A stretch of DNA of 64,000 nucleotides, from contig NZ_CP010427.1 in assembly GCF_000815225.1 (NCBI RefSeq), forward strand, positions 930,001 through 994,000, given 5' to 3'. Below, piece by piece: positions 55,053 to 64,000 of the stretch. Both the position numbers and the translations under genes were made by a program. Within the stretch, counting starts at the first letter, position 1; each line of letters opens with the position of its first letter. The notes beneath the pieces were generated by a model. It searched no databases. It was not told the origin of the DNA and saw nothing but the letters and a program-made list of their open reading frames with translations. Source of the DNA: Allofrancisella guangzhouensis. Its GTDB lineage: Bacteria > Pseudomonadota > Gammaproteobacteria > Francisellales > Francisellaceae.

Positions 55053-55991
55053 TTAAGCAACGGAATTAGGGTGTAAGCCAAGTTTTGATATTAGATATTT
55101 ATCAGAATTTATAGAAGCATTATTTTCAGTAAGTAATTTATCACCATAAAATATAGAATTTATTCCAGCCAAGAAGCAAAGTGTTTGAGTTTCAATAGAC
55201 ATATTTTCCCTACCTGCTGAAAGCCTTAATCTAGCTTGTGGAAATAAAATTCTTGTAGTTGCTATAAATCTAACCAAATCAAGATTATCAACTTGGGCTT
55301 GTGAATATTTATCACCTAAAGGAGTTCCTTTAACAGGTATTAATGTATTAATAGGTATACTTTTAGGAACTGCTGGTAAATTTAAAAGCTCTAGCAATAG
55401 GTTTAGCCTATCATCCAAAGACTCCCCCATACCTAGAATACCGCCACAACAAACATTGATATTAGCATTAGCTACATTTCTAATAGTTTCTATTCTCTCC
55501 TCAAATTTACGCGTTGATATTATGTTTGGGTAAAACTCTTTTGACGTATCTAAGTTGTGGTTATAGTAATCAAGCCCAGCTTCTTTTAATAAATTTGCTT
55601 CATCACTACTTATGCTTCCTAACGTGACACACGTTTCTAAACCTAAGCCTTTAACTTCAGTTATGATTTCAGCTACTTTATCTAAGTCTTTTTTAGGTAT
55701 GCTCTTCCAAGCAGCACCCATACAAAATCTTTTTGAACCATTAGATTTTGCTTTTTGAGCTTCTTTTAAGATCTCATCTTTATCTAAAAGCTTATGTTTT
55801 TCTATATTGGTATTATAATGTCCGCTTTGTGGACAATATTTACAGTCTTCTGGACAAGCTCCAGTTTTGATACTCTTTAGCGAACATAATTCAATATCAT
55901 TATCAAAATGCTTTTTATGAGTTTCTAAAGCAAGGAAAATTAACCCTGTCAGAGGTTTATTATAAATTTCTTTTATTTGATCTAAAGTCAT
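55053..55991 (-). CDS. bioB: biotin synthase
   Basis: 312 residues. Radical-SAM enzyme inserting sulfur into dethiobiotin. The 4Fe-4S motif [15 protein letters not shown] (CxxxCxxC) near residue 33, [14 protein letters not shown] region ([17 protein letters not shown]), [11 protein letters not shown], and the 2Fe-2S ligand region [10 protein letters not shown] with Arg. First gene of the bioBFCD unit, divergent from bioA; the shared 87-base gap holds the BirA operator. Confidence 0.97.
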   Translation of the reverse strand: MTLDQIKEIYNKPLTGLIFLALETHKKHFDNDIELCSLKSIKTGACPEDCKYCPQSGHYNTNIEKHKLLDKDEILKEAQKAKSNGSKRFCMGAAWKSIPKKDLDKVAEIITEVKGLGLETCVTLGSISSDEANLLKEAGLDYYNHNLDTSKEFYPNIISTRKFEERIETIRNVANANINVCCGGILGMGESLDDRLNLLLELLNLPAVPKSIPINTLIPVKGTPLGDKYSQAQVDNLDLVRFIATTRILFPQARLRLSAGRENMSIETQTLCFLAGINSIFYGDKLLTENNASINSDKYLISKLGLHPNSVA

Positions 55992-56013
55992 ATTTTTTTA
56001 GTGTAATTTGTAA

Positions 56014-56043
56014 TTGTGAATAATTCTATCTTGCGTGTATAAT
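56014..56043 (+). promoter_or_regulatory. bioA promoter
   Basis: TTGTGA (56014-56019), 18-base spacer, TATAAT (56038-56043); the expected start of transcription near 56050 falls inside the BirA operator. The mRNA leader would be about 28 bases and has no clear Shine-Dalgarno sequence before the ATG at 56079. Confidence 0.6.
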
Positions 56044-56052
56044 ATTTGTCAA
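56023..56052 (-). promoter_or_regulatory. bioBFCD promoter
   Basis: On the minus strand TTGACA (56052-56047), 18-base spacer, TAGAAT (56028-56023). The -35 hexamer lies inside the left half of the BirA operator, so bound BirA would block RNA polymerase. Confidence 0.7.
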
Positions 56053-56078
56053 CCTTAATATAACATAATGGTTTACAA
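56046..56078. promoter_or_regulatory. BirA operator between bioB and bioA
   Basis: TTGTCAACC (56046-56054), 15 bases, GGTTTACAA (56070-56078). This is the known BirA-box pattern TTGTAAACC-N14-16-GGTTTACAA with one mismatch in the left arm. It ends right before the bioA start codon, overlaps the -35 of the bioBFCD promoter and covers the predicted bioA start site, so one site can control both directions. Confidence 0.88.
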
Positions 56079-57371
56079 ATGGCTTATAGTACAAATATAT
56101 GGCATCCATGCACCCAAATGAAAGATTTTGAAAGAAATCCACCTTTAGAAGTCATAAAAACACAAGGTAGATATATCTATACAAAAGATAATAGAAAACT
56201 TTTTGATGCTACTTCTAGTTGGTGGTGTAAATCATTAGGCCATAAACATCCAAGTATAATTAGTAAGTTAAAAGATCAGCTAGATAAGTATGAGCATACT
56301 ATATTTGCAAATACTACAAATGATGAAATAAATACTTTTAGTCAAAAAATATGTAAGCTAACTAATATGGATAAAACCCTGTATGCCAGTGATGGTTCTT
56401 GTGCAGTTGAAATAGCTTTAAAAATGACCACGCATATTAGAAAATTTAATAACCAAAGTAATAAGTTTAAGTTCTTATGTTTAGAAAATTCATACCACGG
56501 TGAAACATTAGCTACAATGAGTGTTAGTGATTGTAGTTTATATTCAGAACCTTATAAAGCATTATTATTTGAAAGCTTTATTTTAAAGGGTATCCCTTAT
56601 GTAACAGGAAAAAATGATCCATTATGGAATAATGCAGAAGCTCACTGGTTAGAATCAAAAAAATATCTAGAGCAGCATAAGGATAATATCAATGCTTTAA
56701 TAGTTGAGCCAATATGCCAAGGTGCTGGGGGAATGTTGATATATAGTAAAGATTACTTAAACAAGCTATGTAAATGGTGCAAAGAAAATGATATTTTTAT
56801 AATTTTTGATGAAATTATGACTGGAATAGGACGTCTTGGTAAGATGTTTGCCTTTGAGTATTTAGACATTCAGCCTGATTTCTTATGTTTATCAAAAGGA
56901 ATAACTTCAGGAAATTTCCCATTTAGTGTTGTTTTAACAAAGAATGAATATTATCAGATGTTTTATGGTGATGATTTAACTAAAGCATTTTTGCATTCAC
57001 ATACGCATAGTGGTAATGTTTTAGGAGCTGTTTGTGCAAATGCTGTGTTAGAAATTTTTGAACAAGAGAAGGTTTTAGAAAATGTATTAAAACTTGAAGA
57101 GTTATTTTTAGAATCATTTTTAGAAATACAGAAAGAGATACCTATTTTAAAAAATATTAGAAATATTGGTGCAGTAATAGCAGCAGATTTAGATGTAAGC
57201 AAACCTAGATTCGGCTTAAATGTTTATCGTGAGGCTATAAAAATTGGTGCATTACTTAGACCATTGGGAAATACTATATATTGGCTACCACCTTTAAATT
57301 CTACAAAAGAGGAAATACAGCAGCTAAAGGTAATAACAAAAGATGCTATATTAAAATCTCTAAAAACTTAA
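56079..57371 (+). CDS. bioA: adenosylmethionine-8-amino-7-oxononanoate aminotransferase
   Basis: 430 residues. PLP class III aminotransferase using SAM as amino donor to make 7,8-diaminopelargonic acid. Motifs: IWHPCTQMKDFERNPPLEVI at the start, SSWWCKSLGHKHP, YASDGSCAVEIALKM, FDEIMTGIGRLGKMFAFE and the PLP lysine in LCLSKGITSGNFP. Its start ATG directly follows the BirA operator, and no ribosome site is evident. Converges with tilS 28 bases downstream. Confidence 0.97.
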   Translation: MAYSTNIWHPCTQMKDFERNPPLEVIKTQGRYIYTKDNRKLFDATSSWWCKSLGHKHPSIISKLKDQLDKYEHTIFANTTNDEINTFSQKICKLTNMDKTLYASDGSCAVEIALKMTTHIRKFNNQSNKFKFLCLENSYHGETLATMSVSDCSLYSEPYKALLFESFILKGIPYVTGKNDPLWNNAEAHWLESKKYLEQHKDNINALIVEPICQGAGGMLIYSKDYLNKLCKWCKENDIFIIFDEIMTGIGRLGKMFAFEYLDIQPDFLCLSKGITSGNFPFSVVLTKNEYYQMFYGDDLTKAFLHSHTHSGNVLGAVCANAVLEIFEQEKVLENVLKLEELFLESFLEIQKEIPILKNIRNIGAVIAADLDVSKPRFGLNVYREAIKIGALLRPLGNTIYWLPPLNSTKEEIQQLKVITKDAILKSLKT

Positions 57372-57399
57372 TATGATAAATGAATTATTACAGCATAAT

Positions 57400-58617
57400 T
57401 TAGGTTTTATAACCACAAATAAAAAAAGGGTAGACTGCGATTATCTTATCGTCTAGTATAATGACTTTTGCTTTATGCCTATCATTGGCAGGTATTTTAA
57501 GCTCTTGGAAAAGAATTTTTAAACCATTATGTTTCTGCCTACCTGGATACTTACACTTATCTGAACTTTTTCTGTCTCTAATCACTACTTTAGAGAAATC
57601 TTTCTTCTCAGCAAAATGTTGCTCTAACCAGTTTATGATAGTTTGTTTGTCTATAGAAAGCTCTTCTAGAGCGTTTTGTTTTATTTTTAATAAACCATAT
57701 TCTACAACTAGCGTGTAGTCATAATTTATATCAAGTTGCCATCCAGTAGTTACTTGGTTACTATTGAGGCTCAAAATAATAGTATCAAGTTGATTAGCTT
57801 TTAGACTTAAATGGGTATTGTTTTTAAACCATAAATGCAATAAATTAGTTTGAATATCTCTATCAAGTTTTATTAGTAAGTCTAAGTTGATATGTTTATT
57901 ATCTGATATTTTTGTTAGTTTTTCTGCAAGTAATTTATGTAAAAGGTTATTGCTCTGTGCACAAATATTTGCACTGCGAGAAAGAGTCTTACTTATACTT
58001 GGGTTAAACTCTTTTAATATAGGGATAATCTGGTTACGTATCAGATTACGACGATATTTGTTATCTTGATTACTGTCGTCATATATATGAATAATATTAT
58101 TATCTGTAGCAAATTTCTCTATTTCAGCTTTAGGGTAGTTAAGTAGGGGTCTTAGGAGTGCTCCATTTTTTAATTTTTTATAATGTGGCATACCCGAAAG
58201 TCCAGCAAGACCAGCACCTCTAATAGCTTGTAATAAAAAAGTTTCTGCTTGGTCGTCTAGGTGATGTCCTAATAGTAGCAGAGGGTTAGGGTAGTTAGAC
58301 ATTATCTTTTGAAAAAATATCATCCTTTGCTTACTAGCCCATGCTTCAAAACTTTCTGACTTAGGAGCTTTACCAAGAGTATGGGTTATAAATTCAACTT
58401 TATATAACTGGCATATTTGTTGACAATGAGTTTGCCAATTATCAGCTTGTGGATGAATGCTATGATTAATATAAATCGCTACTATGGGGATGTTTATTTC
58501 TGTAGATATGTTCAAAAGTACACTAGAGTCAACTCCGCCACTGTATCCTATAATAATATGTGAAGGTCTTAAAGAAGTTATTTCTTTTATAATTTTAGCT
58601 TTATTGATAGCTGTCAT
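57400..58617 (-). CDS. tilS: tRNA(Ile)-lysidine synthetase
   Basis: 405 residues. Adds lysine to C34 of tRNA-Ile2 so it reads AUA. ATP loop [13 protein letters not shown] near residue 24, [20 protein letters not shown] near 117, [14 protein letters not shown], and a C-terminal TilS domain ([18 protein letters not shown]). Begins next to the end of serA with no gap, and is probably cotranscribed from the serA side. Confidence 0.95.
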   Translation of the reverse strand: MTAINKAKIIKEITSLRPSHIIIGYSGGVDSSVLLNISTEINIPIVAIYINHSIHPQADNWQTHCQQICQLYKVEFITHTLGKAPKSESFEAWASKQRMIFFQKIMSNYPNPLLLLGHHLDDQAETFLLQAIRGAGLAGLSGMPHYKKLKNGALLRPLLNYPKAEIEKFATDNNIIHIYDDSNQDNKYRRNLIRNQIIPILKEFNPSISKTLSRSANICAQSNNLLHKLLAEKLTKISDNKHINLDLLIKLDRDIQTNLLHLWFKNNTHLSLKANQLDTIILSLNSNQVTTGWQLDINYDYTLVVEYGLLKIKQNALEELSIDKQTIINWLEQHFAEKKDFSKVVIRDRKSSDKCKYPGRQKHNGLKILFQELKIPANDRHKAKVIILDDKIIAVYPFFICGYKT

Positions 58618-59853
58618 CTATATCAAATAACGTGCACGTATAGTTGCTTTTACTTTTTTAAATTTTTCGACAAGGTCTTTTGCTTGATTATCCGTTGAAC
58701 GAATATCCATAACAACATAACCTATACTTTCTAGCGTTCTAAGATATTGTCCTTCAACATTTATATTTTTCTCAGCTAGAATTTTGTTTAGCTCATTTAT
58801 TATACCAGGAATATTTTGATGTATATGCAAAATTCTATGGCTGTTAGTATGGACTGGTAGGGATAATTCTGGAAAATTTACAGCATTTATGGTAGAACCA
58901 TTATCAGAATATTTGATAAGTTTAGCACTAACTTCATTTGCTATGTTTTCTTGAGCTTCTATAGTACTTCCACCAATGTGTGGAGTTAAAAACACATTAT
59001 CAAAGTTTTTTAAAGGACTATCAAAAGCCTCGTCTTTAGAGGAAGGCTCTTTAGGAAAAACATCTATAGCAGCTCCCTTAAGCTTTTTAGTTTCTAAAGC
59101 TTTAACTAAGGCATTAATGTCTATGACATTACCACGTGAAGCATTTATAATCACGGAATTATCTTTCATTAAGCTAAATTCATCATACGAAATCATATTT
59201 TTAGTAGTAGATAATTGGGGTACGTGCAAAGATACAATATCTGATCGTTTTAATAAGCTCTCTAAACTAGAAACTTGAGTGGCATTACCTAGTGGAAGCT
59301 TTTCTTCAACATCATAAAAAATAACATTTAGACCAATACTTTCAGCAAGTATTCCAAGCTGCATACCAATATGTCCATATCCAATAATTCCTAAAGTTTT
59401 ACCTCTAATTTCATTTGCATTTTCTGCTGATTTTAACCATTGACCACGGTGAGCTTTAGCATTTTTATCTATGACATTTCTTATTAGTAAGATAGCTTCA
59501 GCTAAAACTAATTCAGCAACACTTCGTGTGTTTGAAAAAGGAGCATTAAAAACAGGTATGCCTAACTGTTGAGCAGCTTTTAAATCTACTTGATTAGTTC
59601 CAATACAAAAACAGCCTATAGCTGTAATATGCTTGGAATTTTCTAAAACATCTTTAGTTAGCTGAGTTTGTGAGCGTAAACCTAGTATTTTAAAGTCTTT
59701 TAGCTTTTCTATTAGCTGTTGTTCTTCTAAAGCAGTATTTAAAAGTTCAATATTTTCGTAACCAGCAGCTTTAAAAGACTCTATAGCATTGTTATGTATT
59801 CCTTCTAGTAATAATATAGGAATTTTCTTTTTACTAAGTGAAAGTTGGCTCAT
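58618..59853 (-). CDS. serA: D-3-phosphoglycerate dehydrogenase
   Basis: 411 residues. First enzyme of serine synthesis. GCFCIGTNQVDLKAA, the NAD site GIIGYGHIGMQLGILAE, VINASRGNVIDINAL, LTPHIGGSTIEAQENIA with the catalytic His, and a C-terminal ACT domain (INVEGQYLRTLESIGYVVMD), the serine-feedback site in the E. coli-type enzyme. Length equals the short E. coli form. Upstream of tilS, 15 bases after thyA's stop. Confidence 0.95.
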   Translation of the reverse strand: MSQLSLSKKKIPILLLEGIHNNAIESFKAAGYENIELLNTALEEQQLIEKLKDFKILGLRSQTQLTKDVLENSKHITAIGCFCIGTNQVDLKAAQQLGIPVFNAPFSNTRSVAELVLAEAILLIRNVIDKNAKAHRGQWLKSAENANEIRGKTLGIIGYGHIGMQLGILAESIGLNVIFYDVEEKLPLGNATQVSSLESLLKRSDIVSLHVPQLSTTKNMISYDEFSLMKDNSVIINASRGNVIDINALVKALETKKLKGAAIDVFPKEPSSKDEAFDSPLKNFDNVFLTPHIGGSTIEAQENIANEVSAKLIKYSDNGSTINAVNFPELSLPVHTNSHRILHIHQNIPGIINELNKILAEKNINVEGQYLRTLESIGYVVMDIRSTDNQAKDLVEKFKKVKATIRARYLI

Positions 59854-59868
59854 TGGGAAATGGCTCCT

Positions 59869-60693
59869 TTATATAGATATTTTTGCTTTAATAGCAGGAT
59901 GGTAATTATAATTTACAAACTCAAAATCATCATACTTATAATCAAAAATGGAGTCTGGTCTTCTCAAAATCTTTAGTGTTGGTAGTTCTAGAGGTGTACG
60001 ATTAAGTTGTTCATTAACTTGATCTATATGGTTATTATAGATGTGACAATCTCCACCAGACCATATAAACTCACCAATATCTAGATCACATTGTTGTGCT
60101 ACCATATGTGTAAGTAACGAATAGCTAGCAATATTAAAAGGTACACCTAAAAACGCATCTGCACTACGTTGAGTAAGCATACAAGATAGTTTATTATCAG
60201 CTACATAAAACTGAAACATAGCATGGCATGGTGGTAGGGCAGAGTTACCGATTTTTACATTCTCTTGAGGAGAAAGTTTCTCAGTGGGTACTACACATGG
60301 GTTCCAAGCTGATACTAATATTCTACGCGAATTAGGATTGGTTTTTAAAAGCTCTATAACTTCAGCAATTTGGTCAACCCCTTGACCATTAAAGTCACGC
60401 CATTGTTTACCATATATTGGACCTAGCTCACCATTTTCGGTTGCCCATTCGTTCCATATTCTTACTTTGTTTTCATTAAGGTATTTAACGTTTGTATCAC
60501 CACTTATAAACCATAATAATTCATGAATAACACTTGGTAGATGAATCTTTTTAGTAGTTACAAGGGGAAAACCTTTTTGTAAATCAAAGCGCATCTGAAA
60601 CCCGAAAATGCTTTTTGTACCAGTGCCAGTTCTATCTCCCTTATCTGTACCATTTTCTTTGATATGCTTAAGGAAATTTAGATATTCACGCAT
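59869..60693 (-). CDS. thyA: thymidylate synthase
   Basis: 274 residues from the ATG at 60693 ([15 protein letters not shown]), preferred over an in-frame start at 60717 that would add MLNLKVKN and lie within lgt. Makes dTMP from dUMP with methylene-THF. Motifs: [32 protein letters not shown], the nucleophile cysteine in [13 protein letters not shown], and [17 protein letters not shown]. Overlaps the lgt 3' end by 8 bases. Confidence 0.96.
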   Translation of the reverse strand: MREYLNFLKHIKENGTDKGDRTGTGTKSIFGFQMRFDLQKGFPLVTTKKIHLPSVIHELLWFISGDTNVKYLNENKVRIWNEWATENGELGPIYGKQWRDFNGQGVDQIAEVIELLKTNPNSRRILVSAWNPCVVPTEKLSPQENVKIGNSALPPCHAMFQFYVADNKLSCMLTQRSADAFLGVPFNIASYSLLTHMVAQQCDLDIGEFIWSGGDCHIYNNHIDQVNEQLNRTPLELPTLKILRRPDSIFDYKYDDFEFVNYNYHPAIKAKISI

Positions 60694-61486
60694 GTTTTTT
60701 ACCTTTAGATTTAACAAACACAGCGATTAAGATTATTGCTCCTAATAAAACCATAGGTGCAGATAATATTTGCCCCATAGTTACCCAATTAAAGAAAATA
60801 TAACCATACTGTGGGTCCGGTTGTCTGAAAAATTCACAAATAAACCTGGCAGATCCATATAAAAACATAAATAAACCTAGCACTAGATATCTAGGGCGTT
60901 TTTTTATAGTTACAATCCAAAGGATACTAAAAAGAACCACACCTTCCAACAAAAACTCAAAAAGTTGAGAAGGGTATCTAGGTAGAGGACCCCCGGTTGG
61001 GAAAATCATGCCTATAGAAGAATCAGTAACTCTTCCCCAAAGCTCACCATTGATAAAATTGCCTATTCTACCGGCACCTAGACCTATTGGTATAACTGGA
61101 GCAACAAATTCACCAAGGTCAAAAAAATTGATGTTATATTTTTTTGCATATATACCAAAAACAATTAATACACCAATAAAACCACCATGGAATGACATAC
61201 CACCATCCCATAAAGAAAACATATTTAGAGGATTATGTATATAAAATAAGAGGTTATAGAAAATTATATAACCTATTCTACCACCTAAAATTACACCAAG
61301 AGCTATATAGAATGTTAGGTCTCCAACTTGTTCTGGTTTAACCGGAGACCATGACTTTTTTTTAGCTCTATACTTTAGTAGAAACCAGCCAGCAATAATA
61401 CCAACCAAATACATTAACCCATACCAATGGATTTTAATTGGTCCTAACTGTAGGGCAACAGGGTCTATATGTGGGTATTCTAACAT
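60686..61486 (-). CDS. lgt: prolipoprotein diacylglyceryl transferase
   Basis: 266 residues, polytopic inner-membrane enzyme (about seven hydrophobic segments) that attaches diacylglycerol to the lipobox cysteine. Motifs: [20 protein letters not shown] at the start, [25 protein letters not shown] (with the key His), [17 protein letters not shown] and [11 protein letters not shown]. Follows rne by 11 bases and overlaps thyA. Confidence 0.96.
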   Translation of the reverse strand: MLEYPHIDPVALQLGPIKIHWYGLMYLVGIIAGWFLLKYRAKKKSWSPVKPEQVGDLTFYIALGVILGGRIGYIIFYNLLFYIHNPLNMFSLWDGGMSFHGGFIGVLIVFGIYAKKYNINFFDLGEFVAPVIPIGLGAGRIGNFINGELWGRVTDSSIGMIFPTGGPLPRYPSQLFEFLLEGVVLFSILWIVTIKKRPRYLVLGLFMFLYGSARFICEFFRQPDPQYGYIFFNWVTMGQILSAPMVLLGAIILIAVFVKSKGKKHA

Positions 61487-61497
61487 TATTTTAAACC

Positions 61498-64000
61498 TTA
61501 TATTAGTTTTTGAGATTCAAAGTCTACAGCAGCAGAGTAACTTATATATTCATTAATGGACTCTTGTTTTACTTTTTTATCTTCGACTTTTTCTTTAGCA
61601 GGTTTTGTTGTTTTTTTAGCAGCATCTGCTTTTGGCTTTGTAGATTTCTTAGAATCTTTTTCCTCCAAATCTATATCTACTTTTTCTTCAGTAACTGTAG
61701 TTACTTGAGTGGCTTTTTTAGTTTCAGTTTTCTTGGTGGGTTGCTTAGGTTTTTCAGTAGTTTCAGTAGGAGTTAACTCTTGTTGGTCTATTTTAAGTTC
61801 TATTTTAGCTTCTTTTTTATCTGTAGTTTCAAAAGTATTAGCTAACTCAGCATCAACAGAAACAGTATCAAATTTTAGATATTTTTGGGTTTTTACTTTT
61901 TCTTCAGTTGTTATTTTTTTAGCATTATCACTTTTTAGGCTATCATAGTTATCTAAAATATCTTTAACCATAACGGAGATAAATTCATCTGGGTTTCTTG
62001 ATATAATTTTTTTAACATTATCAATTGGGTTTTCAGTAATCTGAGATTTATACTTCTCTTTGGTGATATCAACTACTTCTTCAGCATCGTTAATGTTTAT
62101 ATTGCTAGACCTGCTATTATTTTTGTTGCTTGAGCGTCTATCAGTATCGTCGTTTTTCTTATTTTTAGTATTACGCTCATTATTATAGTTGTTTTTATTA
62201 TTACGTTGGTTGTTATCACGATCATGACGATTTTTATTATTACTATTAGTGCTATCGTCTTTATTTGTATTATTTAGAGGTTTATTACCTCCAATCTTCT
62301 CTTTTTCATTATTCTCTTTATTTTTGTTATTAGGCTTACTATTTTTTTGTGAATTGTTTTCATTTAAATCTTTCTTATTTGGTTGAGTTTGAGGTGTTTC
62401 TGATTTATCTTTAGTACCAAAGATAGCATTTGCTAACTTAGCAAATAAACTTTTTTTCTCAATTTTTGTTTCAAGTATTTCGGATTGTTGATCTTGTTGC
62501 TGCTCTTCTTTCTTTTCAGAAACTTTAGTTTCAACAGTTTTAGTTAAATCAACAGCCGCAATTTTTTTCTTACCAGCTTTTGGTATTTCAAGATTATATA
62601 CATCCTCGATGAGTTCTGGACTTGTACGGTTAGATTTGTAGCTTGCTCCCCAAATTCTTTGCATTTGGAATTTAGGAGATTCCATATTAAAGTTAGGGAT
62701 GATAATAACCTTAACATTTGAGATTCTTTCAATATCAACTATATTTTCTCTTTTTTCATTTAGTATGTACGCAGCCATATCTACAGGGACTTGTACACGG
62801 ATCTCATTAGTATCATCTTTCATTGCCTCAGCTCTGACTTTACGCAATATTGTAAGAGCTGTAGCTTGAGTAGTTTTTATAAAACCATGACCTTCACAAC
62901 GAGGACATTTTTGCATTACACTTTCATTTATAGACGAACTTAGACGCTGTCTTGAGATTTCAACAAGTCCAAGTTTAGAAATACGAGACATTTGAATACG
63001 AGCCTTATCTTGCTGTAAAGCCTCCATCAGTTTTTCTTCAACTTGCTTTCTATTTGGATAGAAAGACATGTCAATAAAATCAACAATTACAAGTCCCCCA
63101 AGGTCTCTGATTCTAAGCTGTCTAGCAACTTCTTCAGCAGCTTCTAAATTTGTTTTAAATGCTGTAGTTTCAACATCTTCAGCTTTATTGGATCTTGAAG
63201 AATTTACATCTATAGCTACTAGAGCCTCAGTTGTATCTATCACTATAGAGCCACCTGAAGGTAGACGTATTTCTCTTTTGTACGCGTTTTCTATTTGTTG
63301 GTCGATGCCATGTTGAGTGAACAGAGGTAGTTCTTCATTGTATAATTTAACTTTGTTTATATCAAAGCTTTGTCTTAGTAAGCTAAGCTGTCTTTTGACA
63401 TCATCAAAGCATTCTTTGCTATCTACTATAATTTCTTTTACATCTTCTTTTAGATGATCTCTAACAGTTCTAACGATAATATCGCTTTCTTTGTGTAGTA
63501 ATGCAGGTTTTTTTATCTTATGGTAAGCTTGTGTGATAGATTGCCATAACTCTACTAGCGTATCAAAATCATGCTTTAATTCTCCAAAAGAACATTCCAC
63601 ACACGCTGTTCTAGCTATTACACTCATGTTTTTAGGGATATTTAAATCTTTTAGATATTTTTTTAATTTTTCTCTATCTTCTCCTTCAACGCGACGTGAA
63701 ATGCCACCACCTTCAGGGTTGTTTGGTAAAAGTACCATGTATGAGCCCGCTAGAGTGATGAAAGTAGTTAAGGCAGCACCTTTATCGCCACGCTCTTCTT
63801 TATCTATTTGTACTATTAGTTCTTGACCTTCAGATAAAAGATGAGCAATATTCTCTCCAGTAGGGGTATCTTTTAGATAGTATTCAGATACTTCTTTGAA
63901 TGGTAAGAAACCATTTTTCTCTTCACCATAATTTACAAAAATAGCATTTAAACTTGGCTCAATTCTTGATATATAACCTTTGTAAATATTAGCTTTTTTT
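61498..64000 (-). CDS. rne: ribonuclease E, N-terminus cut by the window edge
   Basis: About 834 residues are visible; the frame is open to the edge, so an apparent ATG at 63738 is internal. Core of the endoribonuclease of the RNA degradosome: S1 domain ([20 protein letters not shown]), 5'-sensor/RNase H parts, catalytic aspartates in VAIDVNSSR and [14 protein letters not shown], and the zinc link [11 protein letters not shown]. The C-terminal 350 residues are disordered-looking: an Asn/Lys/Arg-rich tract (around [20 protein letters not shown]) and Lys/Glu/Thr-rich stretches, the usual scaffold type. It differs from E. coli in sequence, so degradosome partners cannot be inferred. Confidence 0.95.
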   Translation of the reverse strand, partial: KKANIYKGYISRIEPSLNAIFVNYGEEKNGFLPFKEVSEYYLKDTPTGENIAHLLSEGQELIVQIDKEERGDKGAALTTFITLAGSYMVLLPNNPEGGGISRRVEGEDREKLKKYLKDLNIPKNMSVIARTACVECSFGELKHDFDTLVELWQSITQAYHKIKKPALLHKESDIIVRTVRDHLKEDVKEIIVDSKECFDDVKRQLSLLRQSFDINKVKLYNEELPLFTQHGIDQQIENAYKREIRLPSGGSIVIDTTEALVAIDVNSSRSNKAEDVETTAFKTNLEAAEEVARQLRIRDLGGLVIVDFIDMSFYPNRKQVEEKLMEALQQDKARIQMSRISKLGLVEISRQRLSSSINESVMQKCPRCEGHGFIKTTQATALTILRKVRAEAMKDDTNEIRVQVPVDMAAYILNEKRENIVDIERISNVKVIIIPNFNMESPKFQMQRIWGASYKSNRTSPELIEDVYNLEIPKAGKKKIAAVDLTKTVETKVSEKKEEQQQDQQSEILETKIEKKSLFAKLANAIFGTKDKSETPQTQPNKKDLNENNSQKNSKPNNKNKENNEKEKIGGNKPLNNTNKDDSTNSNNKNRHDRDNNQRNNKNNYNNERNTKNKKNDDTDRRSSNKNNSRSSNININDAEEVVDITKEKYKSQITENPIDNVKKIISRNPDEFISVMVKDILDNYDSLKSDNAKKITTEEKVKTQKYLKFDTVSVDAELANTFETTDKKEAKIELKIDQQELTPTETTEKPKQPTKKTETKKATQVTTVTEEKVDIDLEEKDSKKSTKPKADAAKKTTKPAKEKVEDKKVKQESINEYISYSAAVDFESQKLI

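Noticed and set aside
63736..63738. ATG as the start of a separate gene inside the rne region
   Set aside because: The same frame continues upstream to the window edge with the RNase E S1 domain, so this is an internal methionine.
1..64000. CRISPR array, prophage, integrase or rRNA operon
   Set aside because: No regularly spaced direct repeats, phage structural genes, integrase or rRNA sequence were found on either strand.

Overview
The window looks like a chromosomal segment of a member of the Francisellaceae (Francisella or a close relative). It is very AT-rich, the housekeeping proteins are gammaproteobacterial, and several arrangements fit that family: a fused HPPK-DHPS (FolK-FolP), a BioJ-type esterase, and a bioA / bioBFCD divergon beside a regulatory BirA. 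The species cannot be fixed from the sequence alone. Both edges cut genes: rlmL on the left and rne on the right.

Layout. 1-4.6 kb: 3' end of rlmL, a small membrane protein, fmt, gshB, hemL. 4.6-11 kb: folate block, with a BioJ-like esterase, folKP and folB on the minus strand and, divergently, an orphan AMP-binding enzyme, a PabB-PabC fusion and pabA. 11-16 kb: an orphan protein, tas-like aldo/keto reductase, dnaQ, an M15 carboxypeptidase and a lipoprotein. 16.3-19.7 kb: a three-gene operon that reads as lysine / 2-aminoadipate catabolism (saccharopine-dehydrogenase family, ALDH7, DUF1338/HglS family). 19.7-24.2 kb: macromolecular synthesis operon rpsU-yqeY-dnaG-rpoD. 24.2-27.6 kb: IS630-type remnant, glyA, darP, ispB. 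27.7-31.8 kb: accessory patch beside tRNA-Ser(UGA), with two Cys-His-Asp papain-like proteins and a caspase-fold (clan CD) protein. 32.3-42.3 kb: CDF transporter, galU, acs, EamA permease, PP-loop/TusA/Trm112/kdsB/HIT run, parvulin, DEAD-box helicase. 51-64 kb: gmk, birA, the biotin genes, tilS, serA, thyA, lgt, rne.

The most interesting part is 42.6-50.9 kb, a compact co-directional cluster: lysine/ornithine N-monooxygenase, ATP-grasp ligase, a cupin + methionyl-tRNA-synthetase-like didomain protein, a saccharopine-dehydrogenase-like protein, a GNAT acetyltransferase and an MFS exporter. Cupin/MetRS-like proteins paired with a lysine N6-hydroxylase are the known signature of hydrazine (N-N bond) forming pathways, so this reads as a small hydrazine natural-product cluster; I know of none described in this family. 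It is probably silent or decaying in this strain. A 1194-bp IS4-family element with perfect 19-bp terminal repeats and a 7-bp target duplication splits the monooxygenase gene after codon 18, and an 8-T run puts the last ~90 codons of the cupin/MetRS gene out of frame. Removing the IS plus one target copy, and one T, restores both reading frames.

Functional links. Biotin: BioC, a BioJ-like esterase, BioF, BioA, BioD and BioB are all in the window, with a canonical BirA operator between bioB and bioA and the regulator birA next to bioD. Folate: folB, folKP, pabBC, pabA and the folate users glyA, thyA and fmt. Lysine: if the hydrazine cluster releases 2-aminoadipate semialdehyde, as the related systems do, the ALDH7/DUF1338 operon at 16-20 kb could recycle it.
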